Shown: positions 1 to 9,245, counted from the first letter of the stretch. The stretch is 64,000 nt of DNA from an uncultured Olsenella sp. (GCA_900314535.1 OMVT01000003.1:1-64000); one strand, 5' to 3'. Made by a program: numbers and translations. Notes: generated by a model from the letters alone, not told the origin.

Positions 1-149
1 ACGGTACCGCAGGGCTTGCGGGAACCGGGGACGCGAAAGCGTCCCGAACGCTCGTGGAGCAGGCGTAAGACCAGCTTCCGCCGCAAGGCGGAGGAAGGCC
101 ATCTGCGTCGAAGCGAGAATCCCCCAGCTTCAGCCATGGGGAGTGTCAA
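1..149 (+). ncRNA. Possible omega RNA / right end of an IS200/IS605-type element
   Basis: Seen: a run of small GC-rich hairpins (GACGC-GAAA-GCGTC near 30-43; CTTCCGCC-GCAA-GGCGGAGGAAG near 77-99; CCCCA...TGGGG at 122-140) ends in GGGGAGTGTCAA at 138-149. Known: IS605-group elements carry no terminal inverted repeats; they end in subterminal hairpins, and the right end together with the 3' part of tnpB is transcribed as the omega RNA that guides TnpB. Inferred: these bases are the right end of such an element, and flanking bases from about 150 would be the natural guide. The tnpB body, if present, lies to the left of the window. Confidence 0.5.
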
Positions 150-198
150 GGGTGCTGAAAACATGTCGGGCGTGTGTTTGGCTATGTTTCGGGCATGA
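1..198 (+). CDS. Possible C-terminal tail of TnpB, partial at left edge
   Basis: The frame is open from the first base to a TGA at 196-198 and gives a very Arg/Lys-rich peptide beginning TVPQGLREPG. Low-complexity basic tails of this sort are seen where a tnpB frame runs into the element's structured 3' end. No RuvC or zinc-finger motif falls in the window, so the call rests on position and on the adjacent right-end structure. The real tnpB stop could be further left, in which case this frame is not translated. The frame runs past the presumed element boundary at 149 into flanking DNA. Confidence 0.25.
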   Translation, partial: TVPQGLREPGTRKRPERSWSRRKTSFRRKAEEGHLRRSENPPASAMGSVKGAENMSGVCLAMFRA

Positions 199-265
199 TT
201 CGTTCGAATGACAACTCCGAGAAGCCTTTCTGTCTTCCCGGGGGTGCTCACTGGGTGGAAACAAT

Positions 266-310
266 CCTTGCGTAGACTCACATCGAAGCTGAGAGGGAAG
301 ACACGCAAGG
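266..310 (+). promoter_or_regulatory. Inverted repeat in gltB leader overlapping its ribosome site
   Basis: CCTTGCGT at 266-273 is repeated in inverse as ACGCAAGG at 303-310, and the right arm overlaps the Shine-Dalgarno stretch AAGGGAG (307-313) just before the gltB ATG at 321. Pairing would hide the ribosome site. I do not recognise a known glutamine riboswitch class here. A regulatory role is inference. Confidence 0.35.
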
Positions 311-320
311 GAGAAACCTT

Positions 321-3300
321 ATGAGTTCAGACAACCAGCTGCATGCCGACCAGCATGCGCAGGCCTGCGCTTCTTCAGAGAACGAGGGACTCTACCGTCC
401 CGAGTTCGAGCATGATGCCTGCGGCATCGGCGCGCTTGCCCATCTGAAGGGCCAGCGTTCCCACCAGATGATCGACGACGCCCTGAGCGTCCTTGTGAAC
501 CTCGAGCACCGTGGCGGCAAGGGCCTCGAGCACAATACCGGCGACGGCGCCGGCATCCTGTTCCAGGTGCCGCACCGCTTCTTCCGCCGCGAGGCACAGC
601 GCTATGGCTACCTTCTGCCGGATGAGGGCGACTACGGTGTCGCTATGCTCTTCTTCCCGCAGGATGAAGAGGGCCTCGCTGTCGCAAAGCGCGTATTCGA
701 GGATGGCTGCGCCGAGCAGGGCATTCCTCTGCTCTTCTGGCGCTCGGTTCCGACGGATGCCCACGACCTCGGCGAGACCGCCAGGGCATGCATGCCGACG
801 ATCGTCCAGGCATTCCTGGGCCGTCCCGAGAACGTGGAGCGTGGCCAGGCGTTCGAGCGTGCGCTCTATGTCTGCCGCCGCGTCATCGAGAAGAAGGCCG
901 ACGCTGAGAGCGCGCTTTCGGGCAAGATCTTCTATGTCTGCTCGATGAGCAGCCGCACGATCGTCTACAAGGGCATGCTTGTCGCGACGCAGATGCGCCG
1001 CTTCTATCCTGATCTGGCCGATGCTTCGACCGAGTCCTCGATCGCGCTTGTGCACTCCCGCTACTCCACGAACACGACGCCGAGCTGGGAGCGTGCACAC
1101 CCGAACCGCTACATCATCCACAACGGCGAGATCAACACGCTCAAGGGCAACGTGAACTGGATTCGTGCCCGTGAGCCGGGCCTGTACTCTCCTGTCATGG
1201 GTGCAGACTTGAAAAAGGTCATCCCCATCATCAACCGTGAGGGCTCAGACTCTGCCATCCTCGACAACGTGCTCGAGTTCCTGACCATGAACGGCCGCTC
1301 GCTTCCGCGTGCGGTCTCGATGCTCCTGCCTGAGCCGTGGGACAAGAACCCGAGCCTCTCGGAAAAGCGCCGCGCCTATGACTCCTACCAGTCCATGCTC
1401 ATGGAGTCCTGGGATGGCCCTGCTGCCATCGCCTTCACGGACGGCATCGTCACGGGCGCTGCCCTTGACAGAAACGGCCTTCGTCCTGCCCGCTACTATG
1501 TGACACGCGATGATCGCCTGATTCTCACCTCCGAGGTCGGTGCCCTTCGCTGCGACCCTGAAGAGGTGCTCCAGACCGGCTCTCTCGGCCCGGGCCAGAT
1601 GCTTCTTGTCGATCCTGCAAAGGGCCGCGTGCTCTGGGACGACGAAATCAAGGAGGCCTTCGCAAACCAGAAGCCATACCGTGACTGGGCTGCCGCGGAG
1701 ACGATCGACGTCGAGGACCTGAAGCCTGCAGACTCCGATCCCTTCGAGCAGCATGATGCAAAGGTGCCGCTCGTGACGAGGCTTGCCCGCCACGGCTACC
1801 ACTTCGACGATGTGGAAGAGGCAATACTTCCTATGGCACAGAAGGGCGCAGCCCCTCTGGCTTCCATGGGTGCAGACATTCCTCTGGCAGTGCTTTCCCG
1901 CCACCCGCGCTCGTTCTTCGACTACTTCAACCAGCTCTTCGCCCAGGTCACGAACCCGCCTATCGATGCACTTCGTGAGAGCTTCGTGACGTCGACCCTG
2001 CTCTATCTCGGCAACCATGGCAACCTCCTCGAGGACATGCGCGACAACTGCCGCCTCGTGCGTCTCCAGGGCCCGATCCTCACGAAGGACGAGTTCGACC
2101 GCATCTGCGCTATCGACCATGAGGGATTCGAGGCACGCCGCTTCTTTGCCACCTACAAGCGTGACGGCGGAGATGACGCACTGGAGAAGGCGCTTGACGA
2201 GCTCGGCGACGAGATCGTCGCAGCCGTGCGCGAGGGCGTGAACATCATCGTCCTCTCCGACCGTGCAGCAGACGGGGAAGTCTCCATCCCGTCGCTTCTT
2301 GCTGTCGGCTCTGTCCACAACCGCCTGCTTGCTGCCGGCATCCGTACCCGTGCCGACCTCGTCGTCGAGTGTGGCGATGCAATCACGCCGCATGACTTCG
2401 CGACGCTTGTCGGCTACTCTGCCTCCGGCATCTATCCGTACATGGCCCATGACTGCATCCGTGCGCTCTCCGAGAAGGGCGAGCTTGCCCTTTCCGCCGA
2501 AGAGGGCATCGCGAACTACAACAAGGCAATCACGAAGGGCATCGTCTCCGTCATGTCCAAGATGGGCATCTCGACGATGCAGGGCTACCACTCTGCCCAG
2601 ATCTTCGAGATCGTCGGCTTCTCGAAGGAGTTCGTGGACAAGAACTTCAAGAACACGGTCTCCCGTGTCGGCGGCCTGGGCGTGGCCGATGTCGAGCGTG
2701 AGTGCAACGAGCGCTACGACGAGGCAGAGGCTCTGAAGAAGAGCCCGGCTCCCGACCAGCTTGCAAGCTCCGGCCTCACGAAGTGGAGGCCTCTCGGCGG
2801 CGAGGACCACATGATTACGCCGCAGGTCATCTACCTCCTCCAGCGTGCTGTGCGCGAGGGCGACTACGATCTCTTCAAGCAGTACTCGAAGGCGCTCCAT
2901 CCGAAGAACCGCTCGATCGTCCTTCGCGACCTCCTCGAGTTCGTGCCACTCGCCTCGGGTCCTGTGCCTCTCGACGAGGTCGAGCCTGCTTCAGAGATCG
3001 TGAAGCACTTCACGACGGGCGCCATGTCCTACGGCGCCATCTCCGAAGAGGCACATGAGTGCATGGCCATCGCAATGAACCGCATCGGCGCGAAGTCGAA
3101 CACCGGCGAGGGCGGCGAGAACCCGTCCCGCGAGACGACGCTTCCGAACGGCGATTCGAAGCTCTCTGCAATCAAGCAGGTGGCATCGGCGCGCTTCGGC
3201 GTCACGAGCCGCTACCTCATGAGCGCAAAGGAGATCCAGATCAAGCTTGCTCAAGGCGCAAAGCCGGGCGAGGGCGGACACCTGCCGGGCCGCAAGGTCT

Positions 3301-4964
3301 GGCCGTGGGTCGCTGAGGTTCGCCGCTCGACGCCGGGCGTCGGCCTGATCTCGCCTCCGCCTCATCACGACATTTACTCGATCGAGGACCTGGCAGAGCT
3401 CATCTTCGACCTCAAGAATGCCAACCCGGGCGCCCGCATCTCCGTGAAGCTCGTCTCCGAAGCAGGCGTCGGCACGATTGCCACAGGCGTAGCCAAGGGC
3501 GGCGCGAACAAGATCACGATCTCCGGCGCCAATGGCGGTACCGGTGCAGCCCCGCGCGACTCCATCTACCATGCAGGACTGCCCCTCGAGCTTGGCCTCG
3601 CCGAAACGCAGCAGACGCTTCTCAGGAACGGCCTCCGCTCCCGTGTCGTGCTCGAGGCTGACGGCAAGCTCATGGACGGCCGCGATGTGGCCGTAGCATG
3701 CCTGCTCGGTGCCGAGGAGTTCGGCTTCGCGACGGCAGTCTGCCTCTCCATGGGCTGCCTCATGCAGCGCGACTGCCAGCAGGACACCTGCCCGATCGGC
3801 CTTGCCACCCAGAACTGCCGCCTGCGCAAGTGCTTCGCCGGCAAGCCTGAGCACGTCGTGAACTTCATGATGTTCGTGGCAGAGGAGCTCAGAGAGTACA
3901 TGGCCCAGCTCGGCTTCCGCACGGTCGACGAGATGGTCGGACATCCCGAGTGCCTGCGCCAGGTCAAGGTGGAGAACAACTGGAAGGCCAACACGCTCGA
4001 CCTCTCGCCGATCCTGGCCCAGGTCACGAACGAGTTCGGCAAGGATATCCCGGGCGCCGAGGCAAAGCACTATCTGCCGAGCATGGCTATGGACTCAGGG
4101 CTCTCCCAGACGCTCGACTCCACGCTCTTCATCCCGTACACGAAGACGGCCAGGGAATCGCTTCGTCCTATCCATTTCCATGCGGACATCTCGAACGTGA
4201 ACCGCTGCGTCGGCACGATGCTCGGCTCTGCCGTGACGGCAAAGCATCCCGAGGGCCTGCCTGAGGGCTCGATCACGATTGACTGCGAGGGCTCGGGCGG
4301 TCAGTCCTTCGGCGCATTCCTGCCGGCGGGCATCACGCTCAACATCTCGGGCGATGCGAACGACTACTTCGGCAAGGGCCTCTCCGGCGGCATCCTGACG
4401 GTGGCTCCTCCTGCATCGGCGACGTTCAAGTTCAACGAGAATGTCGCAATCGGCAACGTTGCCTTCTACGGCGCCACGTCGGGCAAGGGCTTCATCAACG
4501 GTCTTGCCGGCCAGCGCTTCGGCGTCCGCAACTCCGGTGCCACGATCGTGTGCGAGGGCGTGGGCAACCACGGCTGCGAGTACATGACAGGCGGCGTGGC
4601 ACTCATCCTCGGCGAGGTCGGACAGAACTTCGCAGCCGGCATGTCCGGCGGCATCGCCTACGTGTTCGACGAGCACCGCACGCTCAAGGACCGCACAAAC
4701 ATGGACATGGTCAGCCTGAAACCGGTCGACGAGGACGACATCACGCTCATCCACAGCCTCATCGAGGAGCATGTCCGCCGCACGAAGAGCCCGCTCGGCA
4801 TCAAGATGCTCTACCGCTTCGACGATATCGTGCCTGAGTTCGTGAAGGTCATCCCGCACGAGTACGAACGTGCCCTCACCCTCACGCGCGAGGCGGAGAA
4901 GCAGGGCAAGAGCCACGAGGATGCAGTCGAGTATGCATTCGAGACCATGAGGAAGGAGATGTAG
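321..4964 (+). CDS. gltB: Glutamate synthase (GOGAT), large subunit
   Basis: Transfers the amide nitrogen of glutamine to 2-oxoglutarate, giving two glutamates; the large subunit carries both half-reactions. At 1547 residues it has the usual family length. Cys34, in the motif DACGIG, fits the N-terminal nucleophile exposed after propeptide removal. A class II amidotransferase domain (about 34-430) is followed by the central and FMN-binding synthase domains. The 3Fe-4S cysteines are C1146, C1152 and C1157 in CLMQRDCQQDTCPIG. A glycine-rich GXGXG beta-helix domain closes the protein (about 1290-1547). The ATG follows AAGGGAG at a normal distance. gltD begins 3 bases downstream, so the two subunits form one operon. 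With glnN at 14122 this completes the GS-GOGAT ammonium assimilation route. Confidence 0.97.
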   Translation: MSSDNQLHADQHAQACASSENEGLYRPEFEHDACGIGALAHLKGQRSHQMIDDALSVLVNLEHRGGKGLEHNTGDGAGILFQVPHRFFRREAQRYGYLLPDEGDYGVAMLFFPQDEEGLAVAKRVFEDGCAEQGIPLLFWRSVPTDAHDLGETARACMPTIVQAFLGRPENVERGQAFERALYVCRRVIEKKADAESALSGKIFYVCSMSSRTIVYKGMLVATQMRRFYPDLADASTESSIALVHSRYSTNTTPSWERAHPNRYIIHNGEINTLKGNVNWIRAREPGLYSPVMGADLKKVIPIINREGSDSAILDNVLEFLTMNGRSLPRAVSMLLPEPWDKNPSLSEKRRAYDSYQSMLMESWDGPAAIAFTDGIVTGAALDRNGLRPARYYVTRDDRLILTSEVGALRCDPEEVLQTGSLGPGQMLLVDPAKGRVLWDDEIKEAFANQKPYRDWAAAETIDVEDLKPADSDPFEQHDAKVPLVTRLARHGYHFDDVEEAILPMAQKGAAPLASMGADIPLAVLSRHPRSFFDYFNQLFAQVTNPPIDALRESFVTSTLLYLGNHGNLLEDMRDNCRLVRLQGPILTKDEFDRICAIDHEGFEARRFFATYKRDGGDDALEKALDELGDEIVAAVREGVNIIVLSDRAADGEVSIPSLLAVGSVHNRLLAAGIRTRADLVVECGDAITPHDFATLVGYSASGIYPYMAHDCIRALSEKGELALSAEEGIANYNKAITKGIVSVMSKMGISTMQGYHSAQIFEIVGFSKEFVDKNFKNTVSRVGGLGVADVERECNERYDEAEALKKSPAPDQLASSGLTKWRPLGGEDHMITPQVIYLLQRAVREGDYDLFKQYSKALHPKNRSIVLRDLLEFVPLASGPVPLDEVEPASEIVKHFTTGAMSYGAISEEAHECMAIAMNRIGAKSNTGEGGENPSRETTLPNGDSKLSAIKQVASARFGVTSRYLMSAKEIQIKLAQGAKPGEGGHLPGRKVWPWVAEVRRSTPGVGLISPPPHHDIYSIEDLAELIFDLKNANPGARISVKLVSEAGVGTIATGVAKGGANKITISGANGGTGAAPRDSIYHAGLPLELGLAETQQTLLRNGLRSRVVLEADGKLMDGRDVAVACLLGAEEFGFATAVCLSMGCLMQRDCQQDTCPIGLATQNCRLRKCFAGKPEHVVNFMMFVAEELREYMAQLGFRTVDEMVGHPECLRQVKVENNWKANTLDLSPILAQVTNEFGKDIPGAEAKHYLPSMAMDSGLSQTLDSTLFIPYTKTARESLRPIHFHADISNVNRCVGTMLGSAVTAKHPEGLPEGSITIDCEGSGGQSFGAFLPAGITLNISGDANDYFGKGLSGGILTVAPPASATFKFNENVAIGNVAFYGATSGKGFINGLAGQRFGVRNSGATIVCEGVGNHGCEYMTGGVALILGEVGQNFAAGMSGGIAYVFDEHRTLKDRTNMDMVSLKPVDEDDITLIHSLIEEHVRRTKSPLGIKMLYRFDDIVPEFVKVIPHEYERALTLTREAEKQGKSHEDAVEYAFETMRKEM

Positions 4965-4967
4965 GCC

Positions 4968-6431
4968 ATGGGAAAGCCAGGAGCATATCTTTCGATCGAT
5001 CGCCAGGAACATGGCATGCGTCCTGCCAAGGACGCGCTCAAGGACTTCGGCGAGCTTGCCCAGCCTCTCTCCGAAGAGCTGCAGGAGCTGCAGGCCAGCC
5101 GCTGCATGTACTGCGGTGTCGCGTTCTGCCAGACCGGCATCTCGTTCGGTCCGGCCCGTACGTCCGGCTGCCCGCTCCACAACCTGATTCCTGAGTGGAA
5201 CGACCTTCTCTACCGCGGCCTCTGGGACGATGCGGCTGCACGCATGAGCCTCACGAACCCGTTCCCCGAGTTCACGGGCAGAGTCTGCCCGGCACTCTGC
5301 GAGGTGGCCTGCAACCTGGGCCTCCACCAGGAGCCGATGACGATCAGGGACGACGAACGTGCCATCTCCGATCACGCCTGGGAGTCCGGCTACATGAAGC
5401 CGCTTGCGAAGCACGCAGACGACGCAAAGAGCGTCGCCGTTGTGGGCTCTGGCCCCTCCGGCCTGGCAGCTGCCTGGGAGCTTGCCCGCCGCGGCTTTGC
5501 CGTGACGGTTGTCGAGAAGTCTGACCGTGCGGGCGGCCTTCTCATGTACGGCATCCCGAACATGAAGCTCCCGAAGGAGGTCGTCGAGCGCCGTGTCAAG
5601 CTCATGGAGGACTCCGGCATCGTGTTCGAGACCTCCCGCGATGTGACCGATCCGGCCGTGGCCGAGTGGCTCAAGAACAGCTTCGACGCTATCGTCGTCG
5701 CTGCAGGCGCTGGCGCTGCCCGCACGCTCAGGGTGCCGGGTGCAGACGGGGAGGGCGTCGTCCTCGCCGTCGACTATCTGACCTCCTCGACGAAGTCGGT
5801 CCTTTCCGGCAAGGCTCCTGCCATCTCTGCCAAGGGCAAGGACGTCGTTGTCATCGGCGGCGGCGATACGGGCACGGACTGCGTCGCAACGGCGCTTCGC
5901 CAGGGTGCCAAGAGCGTCCACCAGCTCGAGTTCCTGCCTGCTCCTCCGGATGCAAGGAAGCCCGGCAACGCCTGGCCTGAGTGGCCGAATGTGAAGAAGA
6001 CCGACTATGGCCAGCTCGAGGCTGAGGCAGTCCAGGGAGCCGACCCGCGCTCCTGGGCATCTGACACCATGGAGGTCCTCCGTGGCGAGGATGGCTCGCT
6101 TCAGGGCCTCAAGGTCGCAGACCTCGACTGGAGCGCCGGCAAGCCGCAGCGTATCGAGGGCTCCGAGCATGAGCTGCCGGCCCAGCTTGTCCTCATCGCA
6201 ATGGGCTTCTCTGGCCCCACGGCCGAGGTCCTCTCTGCACTCGGTGTGAGCTCACACGAGTTCCGCGGCGGCGTCCGTCCGACGCTTGCGGCGGAAGACT
6301 CCCATCGCGCGGAGGCAGAAGGGGAGACCCCGGTCTTTGTGGCAGGCGACACGAGGAATGGCTCCTCGCTCGTCGTCACGGCCATCGCTGATGGCCTGGC
6401 CTGCGCCAAGGAAGCAGCGGAAGCACTCTGA
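4968..6431 (+). CDS. gltD: Glutamate synthase, small (NADPH, FAD) subunit
   Basis: Passes electrons from NAD(P)H through FAD and iron-sulfur centres to GltB. The 487-residue protein starts with an FeS-binding region that includes C46, C49 and C54 (CMYCGVAFC) and a second cysteine set near CPALCEVAC. An FAD-binding Rossmann motif GSGPSG lies near residue 158 and a nucleotide-binding motif GGGDTG near 298. Its ribosome site (AAGGAG) lies inside the last codons of gltB, 3 bases away, which indicates translational coupling. Family members of this length also include the small subunits of related oxidoreductases, but the adjacent gltB settles the assignment. Confidence 0.96.
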   Translation: MGKPGAYLSIDRQEHGMRPAKDALKDFGELAQPLSEELQELQASRCMYCGVAFCQTGISFGPARTSGCPLHNLIPEWNDLLYRGLWDDAAARMSLTNPFPEFTGRVCPALCEVACNLGLHQEPMTIRDDERAISDHAWESGYMKPLAKHADDAKSVAVVGSGPSGLAAAWELARRGFAVTVVEKSDRAGGLLMYGIPNMKLPKEVVERRVKLMEDSGIVFETSRDVTDPAVAEWLKNSFDAIVVAAGAGAARTLRVPGADGEGVVLAVDYLTSSTKSVLSGKAPAISAKGKDVVVIGGGDTGTDCVATALRQGAKSVHQLEFLPAPPDARKPGNAWPEWPNVKKTDYGQLEAEAVQGADPRSWASDTMEVLRGEDGSLQGLKVADLDWSAGKPQRIEGSEHELPAQLVLIAMGFSGPTAEVLSALGVSSHEFRGGVRPTLAAEDSHRAEAEGETPVFVAGDTRNGSSLVVTAIADGLACAKEAAEAL

Positions 6432-6505
6432 TCTACGTCCAGGCGCAGCCTCAAGCGCTGCGCCTGGTTTCTTTGCAGCACGTCCGAGTCTTGAAAGGGG
6501 CGGCC

Positions 6506-6799
6506 ATGGCGGAAAGAGATCTCACACAGCAAAGCGGGGATGCGCCTCAGGCACCCCAGTGGGTCGATGGCACCTCCGAAGATGACGGGGAAAGCGATAT
6601 TCCCCTGGTATGGATGGAGGACGGCGACGAGCATCCTTTCGTTCCCGCAACGGGAGACAACGAGCCTTGGCTTGATGTCATGAACACGATGCTGGAGGAC
6701 GAGCGGAAGCGCGAGCCGAAAGAGAAGCCCAAGCACGAGGAGGATCCCGAAGAGGCGGAGCGCCGCCGCATGAAGGACGATCTCCTGAAGTGGGTGTAG
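6506..6799 (+). CDS. Small acidic hypothetical protein
   Basis: A 97-residue protein, rich in Glu and Asp, with a lysine/arginine/glutamate-rich helical C-terminus that ends in KDDLLKWV. No domain is recognised, and there is no signal peptide or membrane segment. I chose the ATG at 6506 because GAAAGGGG lies 5 bases upstream; a longer in-frame TTG start at 6473 lacks a ribosome site. It lies 74 bases after gltD and before a strong terminator, so it may be co-transcribed with gltBD. Function unknown. Confidence 0.6.
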   Translation: MAERDLTQQSGDAPQAPQWVDGTSEDDGESDIPLVWMEDGDEHPFVPATGDNEPWLDVMNTMLEDERKREPKEKPKHEEDPEEAERRRMKDDLLKWV

Positions 6800-6812
6800 A
6801 AGATCTGAAGAT

Positions 6813-6850
6813 ACGAGCGGCCCGGGGTCTTGAGGCTCCGGGCCGCTCGT
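6813..6850. terminator. Bidirectional terminator hairpin
   Basis: A perfect 13-bp stem, ACGAGCGGCCCGG (6813-6825) against CCGGGCCGCTCGT (6838-6850), is followed by CTTGTCTC. It lies between the convergent acidic-protein gene and the phospholipase-like gene and can end both transcripts. Confidence 0.85.
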
Positions 6851-6875
6851 CTTGTCTCAGGCATGCCTTTTGCGT

Positions 6876-7829
6876 CTAGCGGACGATATCAGGGGCGCCT
6901 TCTCCTTCGGACATGAAGTCGCCGTTGTAGTTCCTGTTGCCAGTCAGAGGGAAGAGGTCCTTGCCGGCAAGGAAGGCATCTGCAGCCTCAGGCCAGCTCT
7001 TCTCGGCCGCCTCGAAGACATCGAGGAAGCTCTCGGTGGATTCTTTTCCGGTAGCAGGATCTTTCCAGACATGGTGCTCCGTATTGGCAGAAGCGCAGGA
7101 CGTATCGTGGTGTGCCGGATGCACGAGGGAGGCGAGCATCGAATATTCGCGGGCAAGTTCCTCAACATTCGTGAGCGTGATTTCGGAGAGCCTGCCTTTC
7201 GGCTCGAGTGCATGGTAGAGGCGCGCATAGTCGCGCACGGCATGGCCATACTGCTTGCCGTCGAGCGGAAGGCCATATACCTCGTGCGCTGTCTGGGAGA
7301 AGAGGGCAGAGCCTATGCGCGAGATCTGGGGCGTCGTCTCGAGGGCACGCTGCGCTGCCTCGCCGGTCTCTGCTCCTTCTTCTTTCCTTACCCACAGGAG
7401 CCAAGAGTCGATATCGGCCTCTATCACGGCATGGACCTCGCTATGCGCGGAGACAAGGTCTGGATCCTGGGCACCGAGCGCCTCCTGCTCTGCATAGACG
7501 AAGGGGTGCGCGTGGGAGTCGAGCCAGTAGTGGGCAAAGAGGCCGACCGTGAAGGCACGGCCGATGCCCTGGTCCTCCTTGGGCAGGGCCAGGACAGCGG
7601 CACGCAGGGATTCGAGCGCTGCTGCCACCTTCTCGGCGTGAATCTGGTCTGCCAGCACGTGGCAGGTGTGGTTGTGGGTGACCGGTCCTGTCCAGCGGCA
7701 GAAGAAGGGATCGGGCCCCTGGGAGCCGAGGATATAGGCACGCTGCTCTTCGCCGTTCGAGAAGAGCTCGTGCGGCAGATAGGGGAGCGTCTCCTCCGCA
7801 AAGAGGCTGTGGGTGATGAGTGCAGGCAT
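6876..7829 (-). CDS. Zinc-dependent phospholipase C-family protein
   Basis: A 317-residue protein beginning MPALITHSLF. Spaced histidine and aspartate motifs fit the zinc-dependent phospholipase C / S1-P1 nuclease-like fold: an N-terminal THSLFAEE, GSQGPDPFF, THNHTCHVLAD, GLFAHYWLDSHAHPF and HSEVHAVIEADIDSW. No signal peptide is evident, so it may act in the cytoplasm; the substrate cannot be inferred. The ATG at 7829 was preferred because GCGAGG precedes it; the open frame extends further upstream without such a site. It is transcribed convergently to gltBD and divergently from mntP. Family assignment is fairly secure; enzymatic activity is not shown. Confidence 0.72.
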   Translation of the reverse strand: MPALITHSLFAEETLPYLPHELFSNGEEQRAYILGSQGPDPFFCRWTGPVTHNHTCHVLADQIHAEKVAAALESLRAAVLALPKEDQGIGRAFTVGLFAHYWLDSHAHPFVYAEQEALGAQDPDLVSAHSEVHAVIEADIDSWLLWVRKEEGAETGEAAQRALETTPQISRIGSALFSQTAHEVYGLPLDGKQYGHAVRDYARLYHALEPKGRLSEITLTNVEELAREYSMLASLVHPAHHDTSCASANTEHHVWKDPATGKESTESFLDVFEAAEKSWPEAADAFLAGKDLFPLTGNRNYNGDFMSEGEGAPDIVR

Positions 7830-7973
7830 GAAGAACCTCGCTTTCAGCTTATCTGATGGAAACGTGCAGCAAGAGGCCATATGGCACCCTTCAGCTGGCA
7901 AAGCGGCTAGAATAGGCACTTTGCTGCTGCGGGAGGCGCCTCGAGAACAGGTGCCAGAAATACGAGGCCACGC

Positions 7974-8549
7974 GTGAACATAGCCGAGATCGTCCTTCTG
8001 GGTGCTGCTCTGTCGGCAGATGCCTTTGCTGTCACTGTCTCTGATGCTTGTACCTATACCCATGAACGGCGGCGCCGACTGTTCCTGATGCCGGTCTTCT
8101 TCGGATTTTTCCAGGCGCTCATGCCCTGCCTCGGCTATGTGCTGAGCGGCCTTGCGGCAGATCTCATCGAGAGATATGCAGGCATCGTCACCCTCGTGAT
8201 CTTGGGCATCATCGGCGCCAGCATGCTGATTGAAGGCATCAAGTCGCTCAAGAAGGAGAAGCCGGAAGACTGCGAATGCTGCGGCGACACAAGCCGGCAC
8301 CTTACGGTCTGGACCTTGATCCTTCAGGCCATCGCCACCGCTATCGATGCCTTCGCGGTCGGTGTGAGCCTTCGTGCCGAAGGTGTGCCTATCCTGGCCT
8401 CCTCAGCCATCATCGGCTGCATCACCTTCGCGTTCTGCATCGTGGCGCTCTTCATCGGACGCCGCCTCGGCACGCTTCTGGGGGACAGGGCCGAAGTCGC
8501 AGGCGGCTGTGTCCTCATCCTTATCGGCCTCAAGGCCTGCTTCCTGTAG
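7974..8549 (+). CDS. mntP: Manganese efflux pump MntP-family protein
   Basis: A 191-residue membrane protein with about six transmembrane helices in two repeated halves. Each half carries the conserved acidic motif (LSADAFAV near residue 13; TAIDAFAV near 125) typical of MntP, formerly DUF204. A short hydrophilic loop with a CECC cysteine cluster sits between the halves, around residues 100-105. The start is GTG at 7974, after ACGAGG. Known MntP proteins export Mn2+ and are often controlled by a Mn riboswitch or MntR; I see no riboswitch in the 144-base divergent region upstream. Confidence 0.85.
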   Translation: MNIAEIVLLGAALSADAFAVTVSDACTYTHERRRRLFLMPVFFGFFQALMPCLGYVLSGLAADLIERYAGIVTLVILGIIGASMLIEGIKSLKKEKPEDCECCGDTSRHLTVWTLILQAIATAIDAFAVGVSLRAEGVPILASSAIIGCITFAFCIVALFIGRRLGTLLGDRAEVAGGCVLILIGLKACFL

Positions 8550-8659
8550 CTCTGTATGGATTCTGGGCGCCCGTCTATGCAGGTGGGCGAATGGGTAACA
8601 ATGGCTCTGGCACAAATTGGCTTATGAATGCTGGCTTTTCCTCAAGGAGGCTTTCCTCA

Positions 8660-9193
8660 ATGGATTTCCTGAAACGCATATTCCGTCACGGCAAGTCGAG
8701 CACGCTGCTCTCGGGCGCGTTCCTTGCGCTCCTCGGCGTCATCTGCCTCGGCTATACCGAGGATGCCGTCCTCGGCATCGTCCGCCTTGTCGGTATCGTC
8801 TCGCTTGTCCTCGGCATCACGAAGTTCGTCGATGTCTTCATCAACAAGATGAAGGACCCGGCGCTTGTGAGCGCAGGCGTCGTCGAGGTCGTCCTCGGCC
8901 TCATCCTGACCCTTGCTCCCGATGCCTTCATCGTGATCGTCTTCATCATCCTCGGCGTTGCCGTCATCGGCTGCGGCATCACGGCGGTCGAGGAGAGCAA
9001 GGAAGGCACAGGCACGCACGACAAGGTTGTCGGCATCTGCGATATCGTCCTCGGTGCGATCATGGCGATCGCTCCCTTCGCCTTCATCAACGCGATCGGC
9101 ATCATCTCGGGCCTGGCCCTGCTTGTGGCGGGCTTCACGCAGATCCTCGCATCGATGAAGATGCCGGAGGAGAGCTTCGCGAAGAAGCGGTAG
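8660..9193 (+). CDS. DUF308 (HdeD-like) membrane protein, first copy
   Basis: A 177-residue protein made almost entirely of hydrophobic helices, with repeated pairs of short transmembrane segments and small polar turns, as in DUF308/HdeD-like proteins. The ATG at 8660 follows AAGGAGG at 8644-8650. Its C-terminus is short and charged (EESFAKKR). A related protein is encoded at 10608-11147, on the other side of a solute-binding protein. The family's biochemical function is unknown; in enterobacteria HdeD is linked to acid stress. Confidence 0.75.
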   Translation: MDFLKRIFRHGKSSTLLSGAFLALLGVICLGYTEDAVLGIVRLVGIVSLVLGITKFVDVFINKMKDPALVSAGVVEVVLGLILTLAPDAFIVIVFIILGVAVIGCGITAVEESKEGTGTHDKVVGICDIVLGAIMAIAPFAFINAIGIISGLALLVAGFTQILASMKMPEESFAKKR

Positions 9194-9213
9194 GACAGAA
9201 GGAATCTTGGCTG

Positions 9214-9245
9214 GACGCCCGTCTGCACATGAGCAGGCGGGCGTC
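9214..9245 (+). terminator. Terminator hairpin after the DUF308 gene
   Basis: A 13-bp perfect stem, GACGCCCGTCTGC against GCAGGCGGGCGTC (9214-9226 and 9233-9245) with a 6-base loop, lies 20 bases after the stop codon. The following T tract is weak (TTGCC). Confidence 0.65.

Noticed and set aside
375-1121. Long open frame opposite gltB, and similar antisense frames opposite polA, uvrB and the his genes
   Set aside because: They mirror strongly GC-biased coding sequence, have no ribosome sites and show no known motifs.
7830-7973. Manganese riboswitch upstream of mntP
   Set aside because: The yybP-ykoY conserved elements are not visible in the 144-base gap.
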